NCBI GenBank assembly: GCA_028822575.1
Contig: JAPKDN010000184.1
Location: forward strand, 1 to 6,658
Direction: 5' to 3'
Length of the DNA: 6,658 nucleotides
Source of the DNA: Alphaproteobacteria bacterium
GTDB taxonomy: Bacteria; Pseudomonadota; Alphaproteobacteria; Thalassobaculales; Thalassobaculaceae
Shown here: positions 1 through 4,922 of the stretch, one piece after another
How the letters are laid out: every line of letters starts with the position of its first letter
Position numbering within the stretch: the first letter of the stretch is position 1
Program-made: the position numbers and the translations under genes
The notes under the pieces: model-generated
Seen by the model: the letters and a program-made list of their open reading frames with translations, nothing else
The model's database searches: none
What the model was told of the DNA's origin: nothing

Positions 1-485
1 CAAAGATGCCACCAACACTTACATCACCCGGCGCGGCCTTGACCGGATTTTGAAAGTCATCATAGATCTTCCAAGGCATCTTGTCGGACGCGCCGATGTG
101 TCCGGTGTCGAGGTCAGCAGGGAGACAGTCTCAAAATTGTCTTAGTGATACTTGACCCGACCGTTCAGATGACTGGTGATCCTGATCTGAAGGATAGCGA
201 ACAGCGTGCATCCATTAGGCTTGGCCTTGGCCGCTTCCTTCGTGCCCGTGTTGCCACCTTGCTTGGCCGGCATGACCACCTTGATCTTTGGGGTCACGCC
301 CAAATCCTGGATGATCCTCTCGGAGATCGTAAAATGATGTGGGTGCCGCCGCCGGCTTTTCACGGAACGATCAACTTGGCCGCATCACGCGGAATAGTCG
401 GCGCCGCGCTTGCTTGCACCGTCTCCAACGCAACCGCGTCTAAAACGAGTGTGGCAACGGTTTTCGAAAGAAAGTTCATTTTCAT
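1..485 (-). pseudogene. Decayed TctC/Bug-family periplasmic substrate-binding protein gene, 5' part
   Basis: Reading leftward from an ATG at 485, the pieces spell a tripartite tricarboxylate transporter binding protein in three frames. The first frame has a basic, hydrophobic signal-peptide-like leader ending near QASAA, then AAKLIVP. A TGA at 362-360 sits where this family has Trp (IVPW.AGGGT), and the same frame continues KAGGGTH. A frameshift between about 339 and 327 moves to a second frame with ISERIIQDLGV and EAAKAKPNGCTLFA, matching the family's AKA.PDGYTL block. That frame ends in TAA at 144-142, exactly where Tyr is expected before DNFETVSLL. A second frameshift at about 106-97 leads to a third frame with MPWKIYDDF and PGDVSVGG, the usual PWK...DF...PG block. 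AGGGAG at 498-493 is a good ribosome-binding site, 7 nt from the ATG. The gene continues beyond the left edge. Family membership is well supported; the intact protein would have delivered a carboxylate to a TctAB permease. No TctA or TctB gene is visible. Confidence 0.85.
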
Positions 486-516
486 GGATGGGCTCCCTAA
501 AGGTCCATGCGTCCTC

Positions 517-549
517 AACTTGTCCCAAGCGATCCAAGTTCCCCAACTT
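517..549. repeat. Overlapping short inverted repeats (AACTTG / CAAGTT / AACTT)
   Basis: AACTTG at 517-522 is mirrored exactly by CAAGTT at 535-540 across a 12-bp spacer. AAGTT at 536-540 also pairs with AACTT at 545-549 across CCCC, and the run of T continues to 553. The second pairing could form a weak 5-bp hairpin followed by T residues on the plus strand, but the stem is AT-rich and no gene ends just upstream. These repeats may form part of a composite control region with the palindrome at 555-572. Function is unproven, and short repeats of this size can occur by chance. Confidence 0.3.
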
Positions 550-554
550 TTTTG

Positions 555-572
555 TGGTTCAAGTGTGAACCA
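555..572. promoter_or_regulatory. Perfect inverted repeat TGGTTC-N6-GAACCA, candidate operator
   Basis: Two exact 6-bp arms at 555-560 and 567-572 flank a 6-bp spacer, giving an 18-bp palindrome in the divergent intergenic region, about 160 bp before the CoA-transferase start. The size and symmetry suit the binding site of a dimeric helix-turn-helix repressor. A terminator is unlikely: on the plus strand the T-run lies before the repeat, and on the minus strand the repeat is followed by A residues. No regulator gene is visible in the window, so its role is inferred from position and symmetry alone. Confidence 0.35.
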
Positions 573-724
573 GCCGTCAACTAAGACGTGATAGATTAGC
601 GCCAAGCCTAATCCCTGTTCCACCCGAGAGAGTATTGAACGTGTCGACAACACGCGGCTTGAGGAGAAGGGTTAATAGGATAACCTGGATCCGTTCGCGA
701 GGATTTTGGGCAAGGTTGGGGAAT

Positions 725-730
725 GGAGGT
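725..730 (+). promoter_or_regulatory. Ribosome-binding site GGAGGT that selects the CoA-transferase start
   Basis: GGAGGT is a near-perfect anti-16S match. It lies 4 nt before the ATG at 735 (5 nt counted from GGAGG). It overlaps the alternative upstream ATG at 723, which has only a weaker AAGG at 712-715. This favours 735 as the main start. Confidence 0.6.
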
Positions 731-734
731 ACAC

Positions 735-2069
735 ATGCAGGTTCACTGCGGAAACAAATCAGCGAAAAATATTACAGCCCAGGACGCGGCACGCGTGGTG
801 AAGTCCGGCGACTGGATCGATTATGGAGCTACGATCAGCCAGCCAGATGTTTTTGACAAGGCCTTGGCGGAACGAAAATCTGAACTTCGAGACGTCAAAT
901 TCCGGTCCTGCATATCCGTCAGACCGCGCGCGGTGCTCGAGGCGGACCCAGAAGGTAAGCACTTCTTTTGGTTCAGCTGGCATTTCTCCGGATACGACCG
1001 TAAAAAACATGACGAGGGGATCAGCCACTATATTCCGGTCAATCTCGGTGAAATTCCTGACTACTACCGCCGTTTCCTCGACCCGGTCGATGTGGTCGTC
1101 CTAAAGACCTGCCGGATGGACGCTGACGGAATGTTCAATTTCGGCGGCACTGGGCTCTGGCATCGGGCGGTTGTCGAGCGCGCCCAAATCGTCATCGTCG
1201 AGGTCACCGATGGCTTGCCTTATACCCATGGCGAGAATAATGGCATCCACCAGAGTGAGGTGGATTTTATCATCGAGGGCGACAATTCCCCGGCCACACC
1301 ATTTCCCAATCCGCCGATTACCGATGTCGACCGAGCCGTCGGACAGTTGATCGCGGGGGAGATCGAGGACGGCGCCTGCCTGCAAATCGGCATCGGCGGC
1401 ATGCCCAACGCCGCCTGCGCCCTGCTGATGGAAAGTGGGGTTCGCGATCTCGGCGTGCATACCGAAATGCTGACAGACGGGATCGTTGATCTTTACAAGT
1501 CCGGCCAAATCACGGGTGCGCGGAAGACACTCAACCCCGGCAAGATCGTCTATAGCTTCGCACTGGGTCAGCCGACGCTGTATGAGGCCATAGACGACAA
1601 TCCAGATTTCGAGTGCCGTCAGGTCGACTATACCAACCAGCCACACATCATCATGAAAAACGAGCGGGTCGTGGCGATCAACAACACCACACAAATCGAC
1701 CTTCAAGGCCAAGTTGCCTCCGAGACGGATGGGCACCGGCACATCAGCGGCACCGGCGGCCAGTTGCAGTTCGTTCGCGGCGGCTATGCCTCGCCCGGTG
1801 GCAAATCCTTCATCTGCCTAAGCTCAGTTTATGAGAAAGGCAACATCCGCCGAAGCCGTATCGTCCTCGATCTCACGCTTGGCAACATCGTCACCGCGCC
1901 ACGGTCCGACACGATGCACGTGGTTACGGAATACGGCATCGTTAACCTGAAGGGGCGGTCGGTAGCTGAACGCGCGAAGGCGCTGATCGCGATCGCACAC
2001 CCGGATTTTCGCGACGACCTAGATCGCCAAGCCCGCGAAAACAGGCTCATTCCCAAGCACTACATCTGA
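735..2069 (+). CDS. CoA-transferase of the acetyl-CoA hydrolase/4-hydroxybutyrate CoA-transferase family
   Basis: The 444-residue protein is probably a cytoplasmic enzyme that moves CoA from an acyl-CoA such as acetyl-CoA to a carboxylate, through a glutamyl-CoA thioester. Its length fits the family (about 430-450). It has the two expected halves: an N-terminal domain up to roughly residue 205 and a C-terminal acetyl-CoA hydrolase/transferase domain from about 265 to 430. Visible family blocks are QIGIGGMPN near 217, DLGVHTEMLTDG near 238-249, DLQGQVASE near 322, GTGGQLQFVRG near 339 and VTEYGIVNLKG near 397. Glu244 in HTEM aligns with the catalytic glutamate (Glu238) known from the Clostridium 4-hydroxybutyrate CoA-transferase. 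The ATG at 735 is preferred because GGAGGT sits at good spacing; the in-frame ATG at 723 would add four residues. The gene appears monocistronic and converges on the glutathione transferase gene 34 bp away. Family is secure; acyl donor and acceptor are not known. Confidence 0.93.
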   Translation: MQVHCGNKSAKNITAQDAARVVKSGDWIDYGATISQPDVFDKALAERKSELRDVKFRSCISVRPRAVLEADPEGKHFFWFSWHFSGYDRKKHDEGISHYIPVNLGEIPDYYRRFLDPVDVVVLKTCRMDADGMFNFGGTGLWHRAVVERAQIVIVEVTDGLPYTHGENNGIHQSEVDFIIEGDNSPATPFPNPPITDVDRAVGQLIAGEIEDGACLQIGIGGMPNAACALLMESGVRDLGVHTEMLTDGIVDLYKSGQITGARKTLNPGKIVYSFALGQPTLYEAIDDNPDFECRQVDYTNQPHIIMKNERVVAINNTTQIDLQGQVASETDGHRHISGTGGQLQFVRGGYASPGGKSFICLSSVYEKGNIRRSRIVLDLTLGNIVTAPRSDTMHVVTEYGIVNLKGRSVAERAKALIAIAHPDFRDDLDRQARENRLIPKHYI

Positions 2070-2103
2070 TCGTCGCAGGTCACGACCAAAGTCCGACGCT
2101 CGG

Positions 2104-2766
2104 TCATTTCCAATGCGGTGGATAGGCGTTCTCGAAGCCTGGCATCTCAGCAAGGCGCCCAGACCACGCGGCAAGCTTCGGGAAGACATCGTCAAGTGGG
2201 CAAATTCCGAGGTCCAGCACAACCGCCTCTTCCCTAGTGAGAGCCCGGGTCAGTTGCATTACCAACGGAAAGGCGATGAGATCCGCAGCGCTTGCGTTAT
2301 CGCAAACTAAGCAAGTTCCTGACCCCAATCGTTCTTCCAACAGCTCTAGCTCGGCCCTTGCGGTGACTGATGCCTTCTTGATTTGTTCGGCGAACTCTGC
2401 GGATTTTCCTCGGAATAAAGGTCGGGAAATATCGCCGACGGCGTCCCGCAAGTTGCCATCGACCTCGCAGATGATTTGCCAGATCAGCCCCGTCTGCGCG
2501 GCGGTCGCGCCGAACAGCGGCGGGCTGGGATGGCTGGCGTCCAGATACGAGAGAATCGCCAGCGTTTCGCTGACCGTAACGTCGCCATCAACCAAAGTCG
2601 GGACCTGGCCTCGATGGTTTATCGCTAGATATTCCGAGCTTTTTTGTTCCCGCTTTGCATTGTCCAACCGCCGCAGCTCATAGGCAACGCCTTTCATCTC
2701 CAACGCGAGCATAACGGTCCAGCAGGGCGGCGAGCCGGAGATGAAATAGAGTTCGCGCTTGGCCAT
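2104..2766 (-). CDS. Glutathione S-transferase family protein
   Basis: A 220-residue soluble protein with the two-domain layout of cytosolic glutathione transferases, at normal length. The N-terminal thioredoxin-like half begins ELYFISGSPPCWTVMLALEMKG. Here SPPC at 12-15 occupies the active-site turn, so Ser12 or Cys15 are candidate thiolate-stabilising or catalytic residues. Val55-Pro56 in GQVPTLVDGD is the cis-proline that contacts glutathione, and SET at 66-68 stands where the family usually has the glutathione-binding acid and serine. The all-helical C-terminal half has SAADLIAFP near 159-167, matching the conserved SxxD N-capping box of the domain-II core helix. It is the last gene of the apparent TRAP operon, 43 nt after the large permease. 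The ATG at 2766 was chosen; an in-frame TTG at 2775 would add three residues, and the only Shine-Dalgarno match (TGAGG at 2782-2778) is 11 nt from the ATG. Roles could include conjugation, isomerisation, dehalogenation or peroxide reduction; the sequence does not decide. Confidence 0.9.
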   Translation of the reverse strand: MAKRELYFISGSPPCWTVMLALEMKGVAYELRRLDNAKREQKSSEYLAINHRGQVPTLVDGDVTVSETLAILSYLDASHPSPPLFGATAAQTGLIWQIICEVDGNLRDAVGDISRPLFRGKSAEFAEQIKKASVTARAELELLEERLGSGTCLVCDNASAADLIAFPLVMQLTRALTREEAVVLDLGICPLDDVFPKLAAWSGRLAEMPGFENAYPPHWK

Positions 2767-2809
2767 CGTTTTCAAAACCTCATTTTGTCGGAGCGGGTGA
2801 ATTGCTATC

Positions 2810-4195
2810 TTAGCGGTTCGAGCTGATGTCGAACACCGCGTCCGGCAGATGGGTGGCCAGGCTTGGGAAGAACAGCACCAAAACGATCATCACCATCTGC
2901 AATATCAGGATCGGCATAACACCCCGATAAATGTCGGCAATGGTCACCCAAGACGGCGCCGCGCTTCTGATATGGAAAAGCGCGAACCCGAAGGGAGGCG
3001 TTAGAAACGAGGTTTGCAGAATCAGCGCGAACAACGTCGCCATCCAAACCACCGAAAGCGTGGGTGACCCTGTGTAACCATCAAAATCCAGAGCCAACAA
3101 CAATGGAAAAAAGATCGGGATGGTGATCACCGTGATCTCGATCCAATCAATGAAAAATCCTAGAATAAAGGTAATGAGAAGGACGGTGATCAGGATCCCC
3201 CAATCCTCGAAGCCAAGCGAGCTGATGAAATCGCGCACCAACTCATCACCACTGAAGAAGCGGAACGGGTAGGAGAAGACCAAGGCCGCCATGACGATCA
3301 GGATCACCATCGCGGTGATCTCCAGGGTGCCCCGGATCACCGCGTGCAATCGGCCTAGCGAGAATGTCCTGTTCAGGACCATCAGCAAAAGTCCGCCAAC
3401 CGCGCCAACGGCCGCGGATTGTGGGGGCGTCGCGAATCCGCCAATTATCGACCCGAGCACGGCGGCGATCAAGAAGGCCGGCAGCGCCAGACTGCGCAAC
3501 ACATAAATCGTGAGCTGGACACCAGCAATCTCCTCCTCCGATTCACGCGGCGTCCTAAGGGCCGGGTCCATGGCGCCGCGAACGATGAAGTACGCAATAT
3601 AAATTCCAATCAGCAGCAGACCCGGCAGAACCGTCGCCAGGAACATCTCCCCGACGGTAACCCCCAGCTGACTGGCCAGGAAGATCAGCATCAATCCGGG
3701 TGGCAGGATCAGGCCCAGTGTGCCGCCAGCGGCGACCGCGCTAGTGGCGACAGGGACCGGGTAGCGACCCTCGATCATGGCCGGCAATGCGACCAGCGTA
3801 AGTGTGCTGACCGAAGCACCCACCATCCCCGCGCTCGGTGCCAGCAACACGCCGATCAAGGTCACCGAAACCGCGAGGCTTCCGGGTACCCGGCGGAACA
3901 AGAGGCTCAGGCATTTCAGCATCTCGCGCGAGATCCCGCTTTGCTCCAGCGCCACACCCATGAACAGCAACATCGCCACGGCGGGATAGATATAGCTGCC
4001 AGAAAAATTACCGAAGAGCCGAAGCGATATATTGTAAAATGCCACCTCTGGAAAGGTGCCGGCCAGCATGGCAACCAATGAAGCCGCGATCCCAACACCA
4101 CCCAACAGGAACGCCACCGGAAAACCGGTAAAGATCAGGACGGCGAAAACCCCAAGCATGATGATGGGAAGATAATTGTTCAGGAACTCAACCAC
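2810..4195 (-). CDS. TRAP transporter large permease, DctM type
   Basis: A 461-residue, very hydrophobic inner-membrane protein, probably with a dozen or more membrane segments. It forms the ion-coupled translocation channel of a tripartite ATP-independent periplasmic transporter. Diagnostic blocks are GASVSTLTLVALPAM (126-140) and AAGGTLGLILPPGLMLIFLA (155-174), where the usual IPPS is LPPG. Others are FATPPQSAAVGAV (254-266), GFFIDWIEITVITIPIFFP (346-364) and FLTPPFGFALFHI (397-409), the family's TPPxG hairpin. The DWIEI and related features recall the subgroup annotated as mannitol/chloroaromatic compound transporters (FcbT3-like), at moderate certainty. Translation starts at GTG; GAGG at 4207-4204 is 8 nt upstream and no ATG is nearby. 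It follows the small permease by 57 nt and precedes the glutathione transferase by 43 nt, so one transcript is likely. Substrate is unknown because the specificity-giving binding protein is absent from the window. Confidence 0.95.
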   Translation of the reverse strand: MVEFLNNYLPIIMLGVFAVLIFTGFPVAFLLGGVGIAASLVAMLAGTFPEVAFYNISLRLFGNFSGSYIYPAVAMLLFMGVALEQSGISREMLKCLSLLFRRVPGSLAVSVTLIGVLLAPSAGMVGASVSTLTLVALPAMIEGRYPVPVATSAVAAGGTLGLILPPGLMLIFLASQLGVTVGEMFLATVLPGLLLIGIYIAYFIVRGAMDPALRTPRESEEEIAGVQLTIYVLRSLALPAFLIAAVLGSIIGGFATPPQSAAVGAVGGLLLMVLNRTFSLGRLHAVIRGTLEITAMVILIVMAALVFSYPFRFFSGDELVRDFISSLGFEDWGILITVLLITFILGFFIDWIEITVITIPIFFPLLLALDFDGYTGSPTLSVVWMATLFALILQTSFLTPPFGFALFHIRSAAPSWVTIADIYRGVMPILILQMVMIVLVLFFPSLATHLPDAVFDISSNR

Positions 4196-4203
4196 GATAA
4201 TGT

Positions 4204-4207
4204 CCTC
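4204..4207 (-). promoter_or_regulatory. Ribosome-binding site of the TRAP large permease
   Basis: GAGG on the minus strand lies 8 nt before the GTG at 4195. It decides the non-ATG start, since no in-frame ATG occurs near the N-terminus. Confidence 0.5.
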
Positions 4208-4252
4208 GCGGGGTTTCGGGCTTGGCGTTCACGGGTCGATGGCAAAGCGCCT

Positions 4253-4786
4253 CTAGTATGTGTCTAACGGGCGACGCGGCTCCGGTTGTCCTTCTCCAGT
4301 GATCAGGAAAACCAGATTGCGAAGAAAGATCACGACCCCCGACAGCAGGAGGATGGAAAATCCAAGCGGGATAATCGATTTACGCATCCACGCATCGGCG
4401 AAGGGCACCCACCATTTTTCCTCAAAGCGATCGGCCACCATGGCTTGCTCGATCCCATAGACAATGCAGATCACACAGAACGGTGCCAGGAACACCACGA
4501 TTCCGATCACCTCGATCCAGGCGGTCAGTCGAGGCGAAAACCGCCCCCGCAGGATATCAATCCGCGCGTGCCCGTCCCGAGAATAGGCAAAACCGAAAAT
4601 CAAACAGATCAGCAGGAAGAACGCATCCCATTCGATAAACTGCACGATCGTGGATTGTGCGTCTGTGAATTGCCGCGCGATAATGTCATAGAAGCGGGAG
4701 AAAATAATCGGCAACAGCAATAGCCAACCGCCGATCAGGCCAATCCAGATGATCAGCCGTTCGATGAGATTCAAAACACCGAGCAA
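4253..4786 (-). CDS. TRAP transporter small permease, DctQ type
   Basis: A 177-residue inner-membrane protein with four hydrophobic segments at about 11-30, 50-68, 89-111 and 137-162, the normal DctQ topology. With the large permease it forms the membrane part of a TRAP transporter. Supporting features are the QFIEWDAFFLL block (49-59), with the Glu-Trp typical of the family's second segment, then the polar loop RDGHARIDIL (70-79), and WMRKSIIPLGF before the last segment. This pattern again resembles the mannitol/chloroaromatic (FcbT2-like) subgroup. Translation probably starts at TTG, 8 nt after a strong GGAGGGAG; the first in-frame ATG is far inside the protein at residue 116. It is the first visible gene of a small-permease, large-permease, glutathione transferase operon and lies 136 nt downstream of the helicase stop. 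Family certain, substrate unknown. Confidence 0.93.
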   Translation of the reverse strand: MLGVLNLIERLIIWIGLIGGWLLLLPIIFSRFYDIIARQFTDAQSTIVQFIEWDAFFLLICLIFGFAYSRDGHARIDILRGRFSPRLTAWIEVIGIVVFLAPFCVICIVYGIEQAMVADRFEEKWWVPFADAWMRKSIIPLGFSILLLSGVVIFLRNLVFLITGEGQPEPRRPLDTY

Positions 4787-4922
4787 GGCCCGTTCTCCCT
4801 CCGTTCAACAAACCAAAATATGGCATGCTCCCTTCGATCACGATGAATACGCGACGGAGCGACAAGAGGGCGGATGCCCGTGACCCCGGACAGTAATTCC
4901 GCTGAGGCAGAGTCGCAACAAC
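4787..4922. other. Intergenic region between the helicase and the TRAP operon
   Basis: This 136-nt gap should hold the end of the helicase transcript and a promoter for the TRAP operon, all on the minus strand. The only hexamer pair with proper spacing is TTGCGA, 17 nt, TACTGT (minus strand, near 4918-4890), a poor match that I do not call a promoter. A 4-bp GGGC/GCCC stem without a T-run is not a credible terminator. Read-through from the helicase therefore cannot be excluded. Confidence 0.4.
4795..4802 (-). promoter_or_regulatory. Ribosome-binding site GGAGGGAG of the TRAP small permease
   Basis: A purine-rich, strong Shine-Dalgarno match on the minus strand ends 8 nt before the TTG at 4786. 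It supports this TTG as the true start, given that no ATG is available near the N-terminus. Confidence 0.6.

Larger units (their letters stand above)
486..734. other. Intergenic region between the tctC relic and the CoA-transferase gene
   Basis: About 250 bases lie between divergently oriented start sites with no credible coding sequence. The region holds several short inverted repeats clustered at 517-572 (listed separately) and an 8-bp palindrome TGTCGACA at 642-649, which sits inside CGTGT-N5-ACACG at 640-654. Promoters for the CoA-transferase gene, and formerly for the tctC gene, are expected here. I found no convincing paired -35/-10 element on either strand. The best single hexamer is TTGACG on the minus strand at 580-575, which lacks a good -10 partner. 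Confidence 0.6.

Noticed and set aside
145..591. Plus-strand open frame of 148 codons
   Set aside because: It is antisense to the tctC relic, has no ribosome-binding site or family resemblance, and extends into the palindrome region.
486..734. Sigma-70 type promoters on either strand
   Set aside because: Isolated hexamers such as TTGACG at 580-575 (minus) and TTGAAC at 635-640 (plus) lack a -10 partner at 16-18 bp.
1101..1742. Minus-strand open frame of 213 codons
   Set aside because: It is antisense to the well-conserved CoA-transferase and has no recognisable domain.
2070..2103. Possible bidirectional terminator between the convergent CoA-transferase and glutathione transferase genes
   Set aside because: Only GGTC-N2-GACC (2078-2087) and CCGA-N3-TCGG (2093-2103) are present; stems are 4 bp, one loop is too small, and there is no T-run on either strand.
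2768..2778. Short palindrome GTTTTCAAAAC just before the glutathione transferase start
   Set aside because: A one-base loop cannot form a hairpin, and an AT-rich 11-mer of this kind is easily explained by chance.
3419..4081. Plus-strand open frame of 220 codons rich in Gln, Arg and His
   Set aside because: It lies wholly antisense to the TRAP large permease; this composition is what the complement of hydrophobic membrane-protein codons produces, and it matches no family.
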